DNA of 64,000 bases from Rhizophagus clarus. Taxonomy: Eukaryota > Glomeromycota > Glomeromycetes > Glomerales > Glomeraceae. Positions 22,422 to 34,511 of the stretch are shown here, one piece after another (positions within the stretch are counted from its first letter, which is position 1; every line of letters starts with the position of its first letter). A program made the translations under genes and the position numbers. Location: contig BLAL01000334.1 in the NCBI GenBank assembly GCA_015698045.1, positions 682,001 through 746,000 on the forward strand, written 5' to 3'. The notes under the pieces are model-generated. The model ran no database searches. It saw nothing but the letters and a program-made list of their open reading frames with translations, and had not been told where the DNA came from.

Positions 22422-25400
22422 TTAAGTACTTTGTAATTTTGACAAATCCACATTACATGTACGCCTATTGTGCATTGCATATTGCTTACATCTTCCACAT
22501 TTTTTCATCTGCTTAGAATTATTTGACTCGCCATTTACTAAAACTTTATCAGATAAAGAATAATCAACGTTTTGACATGTATTTCCTAAAGGTGCACGAA
22601 GTTCTGCATTTGTGTGGCTAGTGTATTGCGGTTCTAAAGAACTCTTATATCTTTTTTGAGGCGGTCTTCCACGAGGTTTTACATAGATTGGATTAGAAAT
22701 TCTTTTTTGAACTTCATCTGTATTTTCTTTATCATTCATCTCATTTAAACTAACTTCCATAGAAAGTATAAAATTATTAAGTAAATTTATATACTCTGAT
22801 TCTTGTCCTAACTGCTTGGCAAGATTATATGCTTTTTTTTGTAACCCACAAGCTTTTGCATATTGTTGACGATCAGTTACTATTTCCTTTAGTTCTGGTG
22901 TAAAAACATTTCCTCCACGCATAATATCCAAGTATGAATATTCCATATTAGGAGTTATATGAATTGATTCACTTTGAGAATTATTAAATAATTGAATTGA
23001 TGGTGAAGCACGTATTTCATCTCCAGATAATTGTACAGTTTGATTATTATACCATCTTGATGGGATTAATGAGATATTAAAAAAGGCTGATGCACTTTTT
23101 GTAAGAATTTTGATAAAATGACGGCAAATAATTCTTTTATTGATCAACATTAAGCATGTGCATATGTGACTTCCATCTTGCAATAGAATAACATACTGTA
23201 CGAGCCAAGGTTGTGCACCAATAGATGGTTGTACTTTCCATATTTCAATAATCAAAGGTTTTGGAATATTTTTCATAAGATCTTTAAGGAATGCTTTTTT
23301 CCAATCATATTTATTTTCAAGAGCGTCATCTTGAGGCGTATATTCAAAATCCTAAAAGAAAATGAATAATAAATATTTTAGCTTAACATTCTATTGCGCA
23401 AAAGCATATTAATGTCAATTTTAGCTTCATCAAAAATAAACAATTTAAATAACTATGCCACACTCTCTTACCCTAACCCTAAATTCATTATCCCACTCCC
23501 TTACCCTAACCCTAAATTCATTATCCCACACTCTCTTACCCTAACCCTAAGTAACTCTTTTTTAACGTAAATTCACTATGCCACATTCCCTTACCCTAAC
23601 CCTAAGTAACTCCTTCTTAACGTAAATTCACTATGCCACATTCCCTTACCCTAACCCTAAGTAACTCCTTCTTAACGTAAATTCACTATGCCACATTCCC
23701 TTACCCTAACCTTAAGTAGCTCTTTTTTTAATATAAAGTCGCTATGCCACATTCCCTTACCCTAACTCCAAATAACTTCTTTTTAGCTTACCAAAGTATC
23801 TAAATTTAAACTCAAATTAATCTGCATTGCTTCATATAAAATACTTTCAGAAATTTCTTTTTTTGCAATTGTTAGCATGTTTGGTGTAAGAAATTCTTTT
23901 AATACTTGAAGAATAGATCCAAAGTATTTTTCATCAATATGTGGTATACTAATCATAATATTCTGAGTTTTTTGATCTTCAAATTCTGCATACTGCTTCT
24001 CCTCTTCTAATCTCATATGAATTTGTTGGGTAAGACGAACTAATGAAGCTGTATGAAGTCCTTCTAATTTGATAGTATTGTTTTCAGATTCAGCTCTTTG
24101 AGTTGTAGTAGTACCAGCTGTGAACCTAGTTTGTGTATAGCAATATGCCCAAGAAAATCGAATTGGATATAACTTGTTTTGCAAATAAGATTTAGCAGCA
24201 GGGTAGTTTGATATCAACCGTTGCCACCTTCTTTCAAAATCTTCAACACAAGAGCTATTTCGGGTTTTAATAAACAATTGATGGCAAGAAGTAAATTCAT
24301 CCCGAAGTTTTCCTTTCAACTGCTTTATAAAATTTTGATTTATATGGAAAAGACAAATACAATGATGAGTATTAGGCAATTTTGCTTTAATAGCTGCAGC
24401 CATTGCCAAGTCTCCATCTGTAAAAATGACTCGTGAAAATAAGAAATTAGTTGCACGCAATATACAATCAAGAATCCATTGAAAAGTTGAGTCAGTTTCA
24501 TCTTCTATCAAAGCTTGTGCTACAACACGAGTTCGATTATGATTGTCAATTATCATAAACAATGACAAAGCCATGTCATATCGATTTGTTTTATAGGTAT
24601 CATCTGTAATAACTATATCATGGAATCTCGTCCAAAGTTGAACCTGCTGTGGTGACATCCATAGAACACTTCCTAAATGAAAATCATCTCCAACTATACG
24701 TGTTTCAATTACCCAACCAGGATCTTCCTTTTGAAGGTTGTACAAATCTTGTAACATGTTCTCTGCATCATCTTTTTCTTCTATTCGCTTACATCTTCTA
24801 ACTTCTTGTATTGCATTATACAAATTTTTGCGGTGAATGTAAGTGTCTGGATATTTTTTAGTTAATAATCTGTATATAGTTCGAGCACCCATAGTTGGAA
24901 CTGCAGTAAGATATTCCAATATATCACATTTCATTTCTTTTGAAAACCGGCGAAATTGAGCTCCATGAATTTTAATATTTGAATTTAGAGGATGATTATG
25001 TTCATCAACTATTGTGGAGATCTTGATAACTTCTGTTGATTTTGGACAAGTTACATTTATATGCCACTGACAACCAATTGATCCAGAACTTCGTTGACGA
25101 TGTTTTTCAGGATCTTTATCTTTTTTTGGTTGGTATTGAGCTGCTTTTGTACATTCATAAGTACGTTTGCGTATGATATTATCATCATCAAATTCAACTC
25201 TTCTTTTACGGTATTCAAAGCCCTTTTGTTCGCAATAATTTGTTAAATATCTTTCTACTTCTTCAAAAGTTTCAAAAATTTGTCCTTTTTGAAGTGATAA
25301 ATTGCCATCATTTTCTTCGTTTATAAAGTCACTGATATCATCAGATAAGTCATCTTTAGTATCCATATTTTCATTATAAAAATCGACTAAGGGTTCATTA

Positions 25401-25456
25401 TAAGTATTATTATAAAATTCAACAGGAACCAAAGGAGAAAATTCTTGAAAATCCAT
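22422..25456 (-). CDS. MULE transposase, FAR1-type DNA-binding + DDE + SWIM, two exons
   Basis: Exon 1 is 23792-25456 and exon 2 is 22422-23351, joined in phase 0 across a 440-nt GTAAGC...TTTTAG intron, giving 864 residues with no break. Residues about 65-165 form a FAR1/WRKY-GCM1-like zinc domain (YECTKA, IGCQWH, DEHNHPLN). The MULE nuclease follows: DDTYKTNRYDMAL (first Asp), FTDGDLAMAA (second Asp) and HHCICLFHINQNF, with a candidate Glu in AESENN. Exon 2 has the SWIM finger (HICTCL...IICRHF), an AT-hook-like PRGRPPQKR, and a final CGRCKQYAMHNRRTC knuckle. The enzyme should cut and join the element's ends in the nucleus. Retaining only exon 1 would lose SWIM, so splicing is likely needed. 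It is the only intact transposase in the window. Confidence 0.9.
23455..23775. repeat. Telomere-repeat minisatellite inside the MULE transposase intron
   Basis: Five to six units carry TTACCCTAACCCTAA (the complement of TTAGGGTTAGGGTAA). The later ones are about 60 bp, with TTCTTAACGTAAATTCACT and ATGCCACATTCCC between. The array occupies most of the intron and repeats GGGTAAGGG in the sense direction, close to the real donor GGTAAGC. Confidence 0.85.
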
Positions 25457-27739
25457 TGTGAAATAAATGAAAGTTATTATAAAAGGTAAAAATGAAAGTA
25501 GAAGAAAAGAGAAAAAAAGAAGTCGTGGGAAAAATAAAAAAGTCTATTGTAGTCTATTATAAGCCACATTTTAAACTATTAATGGTGATCTAATTTACTT
25601 CCGGTTAAACAAAATTCACCCCCGGTGAATTCTTCATAACCGGTGATGTAAGCACAGTAATCAAAAAATATACGATAACATGGATGTTAATAATTTATAT
25701 ATAATAACATGGCGTTATTTTTAGCTTTTTCCTTATTATAATTAAATTATCTTTTTATACTTAAATAAAGTTATATATGTCAGAAAAAAAATTGCTTAGC
25801 AGAATAAAAAATTCAAAGGTTATAATAAGAGTTTGCTTAGCAGAACTTAAAATAATTTGCTTATTGATCATAGTAAATTTTGAAATTTTCATCTGACCTA
25901 TATATATATTGTTTGGAATCCTAATATAACTTCAATTATTAGATCAAGAAATCTAGTTATCCATTTTAATAAGGTTAAAGCACATAACAATAATTATTTT
26001 AATGATCGAATTGATCAAGAGTGCAAGATTGCACATCATGATTCAACTCCTGCTTTTATGTTTAAACAACATTACTTTGATAACATCCAATTCATACTGC
26101 AATGGGGTTCTATACCTATTGAAAAAAAATTAAGAAAATTCATTACAGATAGTTCTAATATTAAAAACTATCTATCCTTTTTACATTTACCACAGAATTA
26201 TAAATACAAATACACTGTGGATTATGACTTAACACTATGGATATTATGCAATAATGGTGAAAAATCAGAAACTAACTGTGAACAACATTATAAGATAATC
26301 TTTAAATACAAATTACTATCAGAACAATTAGCTATTTTTGAAAAAAACTAAATGACAATATTATGGCATCTATTAAGACTCTGATTGTTTTCTATGCTTT
26401 GAAAAAAAAGAAACATTCGCTCATGTTTGGTTATGTCTGTACTAAACTGAAGCTTTTCTTCAATTATATAATAACTTTAAAAATACGATAATTCTAGGAA
26501 TCTTAGATTTAATAACAAATATTTTATTCCAGTAATTAAGTGATAAATTTGATCTCCTTCAATTTATAAAAAGTCTTCATCTAACTAATATCACTTTTTT
26601 GGATATCATTAAAGGATTTATTCCTACAACATTAGTAGAATGGCTGCAAAAGTATACCACTGCAACCCAGCATCGTAATATATTAATCAAGGCATTTGAT
26701 AAATTATACGAAGATTTTTTGGATCTTTAGAAATCAAGAAGTGAAGCAGTTGCTTTAGTTAAAAATATGTATGAAATAACACAATATATAAAACATTCTA
26801 TTTCATATAATACGAAATAATGAGAACTTTATACTTCTTATAATATTAATAATTTTTCTTTTAATTCTTCTTTTATTAATATAGAATATATAGAATATAT
26901 AAACTTATTGATTAGATTTAACGTAGCTTACATAGACTTATTTACTTTGATATTTCATAATGTTTTGTATTACCTTTTCTTAACTGACTACTAATATTTC
27001 TAGATTATTTAACTAGGTTTTAAATATTACACTTTTATTTTTTAGGGGACGTGGAATAGGTTGTTACAATTTTCTCCTTCAATTAAAAATTGGGATTGGT
27101 AATCTAACAGGGTCTACTTGATTAATCAAGAATTAGTATTATAGTTTAACTTAGTTGGTTCTGTAGTTAGTTATAGTTCTATAGTTAAAACTTTACTACA
27201 GACTCACTCTTTATGGGATATTTAATATAATCTTTTTGTATTTTGCATTAATTTGTTAATAAAAATAAAAAAAATAAAAAATAAAATAATATTTATTTTG
27301 AAACCCCTTTTTTCAAAAAAGATACAAAACAATTAACCAAATCATATTTCTTAACATATACAAAAAGTTAATTTTAAAATTGCAATTTTAATAATTAATC
27401 AAGAAAAAATTGTTGATGTAATAGAATATATGGCAACTAATAATATCAATATTCTCAGTCAAACTAAAATTAATGTTAATAAAATACATTAAGAATTCTT
27501 CAGATTAGAACCCTGAACAATATTAATATAACTCACAAATGATCTGCATATGTTTACTATTAACTCTACGCAACTTTTTTTTATAGTAATACTACGCAAA
27601 CTTACATCTTAGTTAAAAAAATTTTAAAAAATTCGTTAACGCTATAACAAATTATTCAGTATAAAGGCAGGGTCATGTGACTTACTGATCTAATCAGATA
27701 ATCTGAATATCTGATCTTTTTTTAATCATTTATCAGTTT

Positions 27740-28416
27740 ATTTTTATAGTGTTGTCAGACGAAAAGCATGACTGGACTTTTGAAATTAAGATAAGGGAGG
27801 GTGAGAAGTGTTTTTCAGTGTTTTTTTAACTAATTAATTAATTATTTTTTATTTTTATTTTTTGTAGTATTGCCAGATGAAAGGCACGACTGAACTTTTG
27901 GAATTAAGGTAAGAGAGGGGTTGAGGGAGGAAAAGCATAACCAGACTTTTGGAATTAAGATAAGGGAGGATAGGAAAGTTTTTTTCAGTATTTTTTTTAA
28001 CTAATTAATTAATTATTTTTTTTTATTTTTTGTAGTGTTGCCAGACGAAAGGCATGATCAGACCTTTGGAATTAAAGTAAGGGAGGAGTTAGAGGGGGTG
28101 TTTTGTTATTTTTTTTTAATTAATTAAGTATTAACTTTTTTTTACTTTTTGTAGTGTTGCCAGATGAAAAGCATAACCAGACTTTGGAATTAAGGTAAGC
28201 GAAGGTTGGAGGAGGTATTTTATTATTTTTTTTAATTAATTAAGTATTAACTTTTTTTTTATTTTTTTGTAGTGTTGCCGGATGAAAAGCATGACCAGAT
28301 TTTTGGAATTAAGGTAAGAGGAGTGAGAGAAGTGGTTTTCAGTATTTTTTTATTAACTAATTAATTATTTTTTTTTTATTTTTTGTAGTGTTGCCAGGCG
28401 AAAAACATGACCAGAC
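27740..28416 (+). repeat. Tandem mini-exon/intron modules (about 115 bp), copy 1
   Basis: About six units, each with AACTAATTAATTAATTA, a T-run ending GTAG, a 41-nt core like TGTTGCCAGACGAAAAGCAT...GGAATTAAG, and GTAAGG or GTAAGA. The last unit is interrupted at GACCAGAC by the element at 28417 and resumes at 30702. Confidence 0.8.
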
Positions 28417-28559
28417 TAGAGTTCTAAATGGGTTGGGTCAGATCGGGTTGGGTAACTTGTTCTGACCTGACCTGACCTGTTTGACCTAAAAGTATTCAGG
28501 TCACTTCGGATAACTGGGTAAATCCGATTATCCAAAGTCTTATTACGAATATTTTAAAT

Positions 28560-30545
28560 AAAAAAATGTCCCAAAAACATTTTTTTATCAAATTTTCTAT
28601 TAAAAAACGTTGCAAAATGTTTTTTATTAATAAAATATACTGGAAAAATGTTTCGCAACATTTTTCATAAAGCTAATTAAAAAAAATGTTGCAAAATGTT
28701 TCTTTATTAATAAATATACATAAAAAAATGTTTTACAATATTTTTTCACAAAATTAATTAAAAAAATGTTGTGAAACATTTTTTTATTAGTAAAAATATA
28801 CTGGAAAAACATTTCACAACGTTTTTTCATAAAGCTATTTAAAAAAAACATTGCGAAATGTTTTTTATTAATTGACGATCTGGATAAAATCAGCACTATT
28901 TTCATATCAAAATTTAAGGCAACATTTCACAACTGTTTGGCAATAAATAAGTAAACACTAAAATTATTTTATTTTATCTGGAATTTGTAAAAATTAAATC
29001 ATATATGTAAAAATACTCAAAGAAAAAGAATAAGCTAAAAAAAAATCATATGTAGAGTATTGCAAAAAGTGTTTACATTATATATACTTCAATTTTTTGC
29101 CTTATTTCTTACTTTTTACATGATTGGTAAACACTAAAATTATGAAAACTCACTTGGGTGTTATAAAAATCGTACAATATATGTAATAAACGTTGAGAAA
29201 TTATAATAAGTTAAAATATTTGCTTATTTATTGTCAAAAGAATTATGCTTCATATAGCAAAACATTTATGTTATACAAATAATTAACGAGAAATACATGA
29301 ACACTACAGTTTTAAAATTTATTATTATAGAGTAAAAATTAAGTCATGCATGCAATAAATCTCAAGGAAGAAGAATAAGGTAAAAAAATATACATTTATT
29401 AATGGGAAAAAAGAGTTTATATTTCACGCAGTTCAGATTCCACTCTATTTCACAATTTTTGTATAATTAGTAAACACTATAATTATAAAAACTCATTTAT
29501 GTGCAGTAAAAATCTTTTCACATATGCATAAATACTTAAGTAAAAAGAATAAACTAAAAAATTATACATTTATTATTGAAAAAAAAGTGTTTGCATTGCA
29601 CGCACGTCAGATTTCACAATTTTTTGCATTTTTTTTACTATTGGTAAACACTAAAATTATGAAATCCAATTTCTATGCTGTAAGAATAATATCCTATATG
29701 CAAATAAATTCAAGAAAACGGAATAAGCAAAAAAAAGTTATACACTATTATTGTAAAAAATAAGTTTATATTGTAAAATCATCTAATTTTATGAGAGTGC
29801 TGAAGAGTGCTGATCTTATTCAGATCGTTAATTAATAAAATATACTGAAAAAATATTTTGCAACATTTTTTCATAAAGCTATTTAAAAAAAATGTTGTGA
29901 AACATTTTTTATTAATAAAATATACTGAAAAAACATTTCGCAACATTTTTTCATAAAGCTATTTAAAAAAAACGTTGCAAAACGTTTTTTATTAATAAAA
30001 TACACTGAAAAAATGTTTCACAATGTTTTTTCACAAAATTAAGTAAAAAAACATTGCGAAATGTTTTTTTATTAGTAAAAGTATACTGAAAAAACATTTT
30101 GCAACTTTTTTTCATAAAACTATTTAAAAAAAATGTTGCGAAACATTTTTTATTAATAAAATATACTGAAAAAATGTTTCGCAATATTTTTTCATAAAGC
30201 TATTTAAAAAATGTTGCGAAATGTTTTTTATTAATAAAATACACTGAAAAAACATTTCATAATGTTTTTCACAAAATTAATTAAAAAAATATTGCAAAAC
30301 GTTTTTTTATTAATAAAACATACTGAAAAAACGTTTTGCAATGTTATTTCACAAAATTAATTAAAAAAACATTGCAAAATGTTTTTTTATTAGTAAAAAT
30401 ATACTGAAAAAATGTTTCGCAACGTTTTTTCATAAAGCTAATTAAAAAAAAATGTTGCGAAATGTTTTTTTATTAATAAATATACACTGAAAAAATGTTT
30501 CGCAATATTTTTTCATTAGATTAATTAAAAACATCGTGGAACTTT
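28560..30545. repeat. About 105-bp tandem array with AACGTTGCGAAACGTT-like inverted cores
   Basis: Units combine TTTTTTATTAATAAAATAYACTGAAAA with AACRTTKCGAAAYGTT and CATAAAGCTATTTAAAA. More than ten units lie on both sides of the 28872-29831 insertion. The same units recur inverted at 48195-49790 in the sister element. Short Lys/Phe-rich open frames here arise from the repeat. Confidence 0.8.
28872..29831. mobile_element. 960-bp element with TTAA target duplication (piggyBac-like MITE)
   Basis: Termini TTGACGATCTGGATAAAATC and the complement of TTAACGATCTGAATAAGATC lie between TTAA at 28868-28871 and 29832-29835. Neighbouring repeat units show the empty site TTTATTAATAAAATAT. Inside are about five tandem units of 150-170 bp around TGGTAAACACTAAAATTATG. 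TTAA suggests piggyBac; the TIR sequence itself is not typical. Confidence 0.65.
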
Positions 30546-32565
30546 TTTTTATTAAATTGATTTTAGGTTAACAGGTCAATCAGGTCAGGTCAAATCTGTA
30601 ACCTAACCCAATACCAGGTATTGAATTTGATGACCTGACCTAAATATTTTGGGTCAACCCGATGGGTAACCTGAATTGACCCTTACCCATTCAGAACTCT
30701 AGACCAGACTTTTGAAATTAAGTATTAAAAACTGAAAAAAAATAATAAAAATAAATAAATTTGGTATAAAATACTGAAAAAAAGTGAAAAATAAAATAAA
30801 ATAAATTTTGGTAAATACCAAGTAATTTGACTTACTGACATTAGTATTTTTTAAAAATAAATTCACATATATCTATTATAAACTCTACGCAAACATAATA
30901 TATGAGTTACTTCCAAATTGACTGATCTACGCAAACTCAATTTATAGGTTTAAAAAGTAATTTCATATAAACTCTACGCAAATCTGTATGTGAGTTATAT
31001 TAGTATTATTTAGGATCCTATCAGATTTTTAATCAAAAAAGAATTCACAATTTATGTACAACAATTTCAATATTTTGAAGAACGTATCAGATTTATTGAC
31101 TTTTATACCAAAAAAAGAAGCTTTGTATTATCTAAGTGTATATTAATGTATAAGATAAAGAAAAAACTCAAATCAAAAGGTTATATAAATAAATCAAATA
31201 TTGGACTAACCAATGTTTAGATTTCTTTATTAAAGACATTATCATAATAGGAGATTTCAACATTAAGTGGAATGAATATGAATTTATTGACAAGTCTTAT
31301 TGACATTATGATATATTTGACTATTTCAAAAAATATTTTATCAAAGAAACTATATCAATTTTATATGATGATATATCAGATATATATACACATATTCCCA
31401 ACAATACTAATCACACTCATAATAAAATTGATTATATATGGTGCAATATAGATCTATTATAGAATTCTGAACAATATATAAATATGTTAGATTTGAGTTT
31501 ACTTAATAATCATATAAAAAAAATCCTATGTAAGACTTTTATTTGCTTATTTTAATATAAAATTTTTAGTTGGTTAGATATTTAAATACGTAGCTAAACT
31601 TATTTTTATTTCAGCTCAGTAATTATATTTGCGTAGTAGAAGCCTTTATTCATATAACAAAGATTTTCATATATACTGTATATAGAAAAAAAATTTTAAT
31701 TTTACACATATATCAAAAAAAATTTTTTACAAAAAATTTTTTTAAACTGATACTTCTTTTCTATTATTTTACATATTTTAATTTTATAAACACAATATTA
31801 TATTTAATATTTATAAAAAAAATCATGTTTTTATAATAATATTCTCATATTCTTATTTCTTGTTTGCTAATTTTACTCATATATAAAATGAATTTTAAAC
31901 AAATGAAATTACCTTTTATATTTAAGTAAATTGTTCAGCAGTGTAAAAAGTATTTGTATTTTAATTTTTATGATTCTAAATATAATATTTGTGAAGATAA
32001 TTATATTTTTAAATAGTACTAATTCCAAAAAAATTTTTTTTCTCTTTTAACTTCAGGATGTAATAATATCACTTTGGTAAAATGGAGTTACTTTTTTATA
32101 TTTAAAAAGTTGTTCAGTAATGTCAAATCTACCTGCATATAAATTTTTATAATGATTAGGCTAATATTTATGAAGTATTGGCTATTTTTGTATTATCAAT
32201 TTTTTTGCGAAAACTTATTTTGCAAATTCAGAGCATGATTTTACCACTTTGGTCAAATGAAATTGCCTTTTTTCACTTAAATAAAGTTGTTCAGCAAGGT
32301 TAAATCTACCTATAGTAAAATTTTAGAATGATTGGATTAATATTCGTGAAATGCAACCAACTTTTATACTTTTAATTATTTATCATTTAAGTGATTTTAA
32401 TTTTAAAATGTAATTATTTTTATTTTAAATCAACTTGTTAATTTCATAAGGATTGGCAATAATTTATATTTTAATTTGTATAAATCTAAATATAATAATA
32501 TTTATAAAAAATTCCAAATTTTAAAACTATTTTTAAAATAGCAATAGTATATTAATATTATATTA

Positions 32566-34511
32566 AGAGAAAATTTATTTCTCACCCGGGTGATTTCTCA
32601 CCCCCTTATTATGTAATAAATTTTGATTGGCTGATGAAACTTTATACGGCCAAACTGCTACTATTTGTTTATGCCTTTTTTAGGTTTTTTAGTTTCGCGT
32701 CAAAAAATATACGGGTATCAGCTATCAGGTATGTCGCTTCTTTCTTTTTTATTTTTTATTTTATTTTTTGTCGTTTCTAATTTCTTTTCTTTCTTTCTTT
32801 TAGGTTTTGGACTCCTACAATTTCATGCTCAAAGGTATGATTTTTTCGTTTCTTTAATTCTTTTTTCTTTTTTCTTTTTTGATTTTGTTTCGTTTTTACT
32901 AACTTTGTTTCAATTTTTTTTTTCTTTATGGGTGTCTTTATTTTTTATATTCGTTCTCTTTATTCTATTTCCCTTTTATCTTTGTTTTTATTCCCTAATT
33001 TCCTTTTCGTTTTTGTATTCTTTCATATTTGTATTTTCTTTCATTTTCATTTCATTTTTCATTTTGTTTCTGCTTTCTCTTTCATTTTTTCCTTTCGTTT
33101 TTTCCATTATTTTTCGTTTCTGCTTTCTCTTTCTCTTTGTTTCTGTTTCCCTTTCATTTTTTCCTTTTGTTTCCGCTTTCCCTTTTGGCCTTTCCCTTTG
33201 TTTCTGTTTCCCTTCATTTTCTCCTTTTGTTTCCGCTTTCCCTTTCATTTTTTTCCATTATCTTTCATTTCCATTTTCCCTTTCCCTTTGTTTCCGTTTC
33301 CCTTTCATTTTTTCCATTATCTTTCGTTTCCATTTTCCCTTTCCCTTTGTTTCCATTTCCTTTCATTTTTTTCTTTCATTTCCACTTTTTCTTTTTCCCC
33401 TTCGTTTTCTCTTTTGTTTTGTTTTTCTTTTTGTTTTTATCTTCATCCCCCTTATCTTGTTTTCCTTCACTTTATTTCATTTTCTCCCTTGTCCCTTTAT
33501 TTTACCTTTCATTTTCTCCCTTGTCCCTTTATTTTACCTTTCATTTTCGACTTCGTCTCTTTATTTTCGTTTCATTTTCTTTTGTTTTCATGCCCTTTCA
33601 TTTTTATACACAATTTTGTACCATTAATGTCCCATGATTTTGCGAATCCAGAACGCTAGAAAATCAAGTGATTAAAATATAATTTATCAATGCCGTCAAT
33701 AAAAAATTAGCATCCAACGTAATAATTTGGTTTTGTACTGTATTACAAATCTTGATTCACGGATAGGGAAAATAGCGATTATTCTTTCAATTTCATCTTT
33801 ATCTCTTTCAATCTCATTTTTCTTTTCAGTTTTGTCTTCGCTCCTTTTATCTTTATTTCTTCGCCCTTTCATTTTTTCCTGGATTTTTCTACTATGCCGA
33901 ATCTCTTTGAAAACGAGGTAAGTGTTTGGTTTCATTTCAAATTTTTTTTTTTTAATGTATTCTCTTATGATCATTACTAACAAATTTTACTCCCACCTTT
34001 CATCTTCATTTTATTTTTTGATTTTGTTTTCTTTTGTTTTCCCCTTTCATTTTTCCTTTATCGTCCACTTTCCCTTTCATTCTCCCTTCTGTTTTCGTTT
34101 CTTTTTCCTTTTATTTTTCTTTCTTCATCTCCCTTTCTTTTCGTTTTATCTTTTCCATCAATATTCTTTTTCTTTTCTTTTTGATCTTGTCTCCTTTTTC
34201 TTTTCACCTTTGTTTTGTTTCATTTTTATCATTATTATTGGGGTTTTGATGTCATTATTACTAGTTATATTAAAGATAAAAGTTTTGATTTTGAATAATT
34301 GCGTTTCATTCTTCTATTCAGTAAACTTTAAAGGAATAAAATAAAATGTTTCGCGAAAAAAAAATTGTTACGTTACAGAATTTTTTAAACTGATAACGGA
34401 AAATTTAAGTTAAAAAAATCAGCCAATTAAAAATTAGTCAGTCAAAATATTGATCACGTGATAGGGGTGAGTAATATCAAATCTTACCTGGGGTGAAAAA
34501 TAAATTCACCC
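32566..34511. mobile_element. CACCC-terminated element with an 8-bp duplication
   Basis: Ends AGAGAAAATTTATTTCTCACC and the complement of GGGTGAATTTATTTTTCACC share GAATTTATTTYTCACC. TTATATTA flanks both sides (32558-32565, 34512-34519), and the sister copy near 22050-22075 gives the uninterrupted site. CACCCC/GGTGA words resemble the subterminal parts of the MULE at 22209, so a non-autonomous MULE is plausible. Confidence 0.65.
32700..34250 (+). repeat. 1.5-kb strand-biased pyrimidine tract
   Basis: Almost pure T/C text on the plus strand (TTTCCCTTTCATTTTTTCC-like words in imperfect tandem), interrupted by short purine-containing islands. Long Phe/Ser-rich frames here (for example 32665-33627) are products of composition. 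Islands such as 32683-32730 and 32804-32835 have AG before and GTATG after them, like exons. Confidence 0.7.

Larger units (their letters stand above)
22209..25732. mobile_element. Apparently autonomous MULE with intact transposase
   Basis: TTATTATA stands at 22201-22208 and 25733-25740, and the paralogous site near 34655-34680 reads through with one copy, so the borders are well supported. Terminal inverted repeats are short and weak (GCTAAAA about 8 bp in from each end), but subterminal CACCCCC/GGTGAA and ACCGGTTA words occur at both ends. It carries only the minus-strand FAR1/MULE/SWIM transposase gene. Confidence 0.75.
20185..25922. mobile_element. AGGAYYCCAAACAATA-family element hosting an inner MULE
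   Basis: The left end AGGACCCCAAACAATATATA and the right end, complement of AGGATTCCAAACAATATATA, are flanked by AATATAAT (20177-20184) and AATATAAC (25923-25930), an 8-bp duplication. Its own DNA (20185-22208 and 25733-25922) is non-coding, with two or three 190-bp units around CAGCAAAGTCAAATCTACC. The copy at 31461-34822 shows the same sequence without the inner insertion. The superfamily is undetermined; 8-bp duplications allow hAT or MULE. Confidence 0.8.
19300..27299 (+). pseudogene. LINE copy X (second LINE family): RNase H and C-terminus, split by a DNA transposon
   Basis: Two pieces, 19300-20184 and 25931-27299, align with the other copy (46560-51281). The first holds RNase H landmarks LYTDKSLI, FRTELFAIL and DINTDS. 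The second resumes with KAHNNNYFNDRID (last RNase H acidic motif), the KYTVDYDLTLWILCNN region, a Cys/His tail (DSDCFLCFEKKETFAHVWLC) and an A-rich AATAAAAATAAA 3' end. It is 5'-truncated (no endonuclease or RT) and has several stops. The 5.7-kb insertion 20185-25922 falls between the third and fourth RNase H catalytic positions. Its 3' end is immediately followed by LINE copy Y. Confidence 0.8.
28417..30701. mobile_element. hAT-like element, TAGAGTTCT termini, copy 1
   Basis: Termini TAGAGTTCTAAATGGGTTG and the complement of TAGAGTTCTGAATGGGTAA, with a perfect GACCAGAC duplication at 28409-28416 and 30702-30709. GGTCAGGTCA/TGACCTGACC words fill the subterminal regions. The middle is a tandem array of about 105-bp units, split by the TTAA element. 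There is no coding capacity. Confidence 0.85.
27507..31019. mobile_element. AGGAYYCC-family element in the LINE Y endonuclease
   Basis: It starts AGAACCCTGAACAATATTAA and ends with the complement of AGGATCCTAAATAATACTAA, with TTCAGATT (27499-27506) and ATCAGATT (31020-31027) outside. Ends and subterminal text match the element at 52011. It contains exon-like tandem modules and is itself split by the TAGAGTTCT element at 28417. Confidence 0.8.

Noticed and set aside
28627-30184. Open frames of 73-92 residues on the minus strand (repeated FFLNSFMKK/KHCETFFQ words)
   Set aside because: They are the 105-bp tandem repeat read as protein; the same holds for 49348-49536.
32665-33659. Long overlapping Phe/Ser/Leu-rich open frames on the plus strand and a Lys/Glu-rich one on the minus strand
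   Set aside because: They exist in all frames because the strand is nearly pure T/C; composition, not coding.
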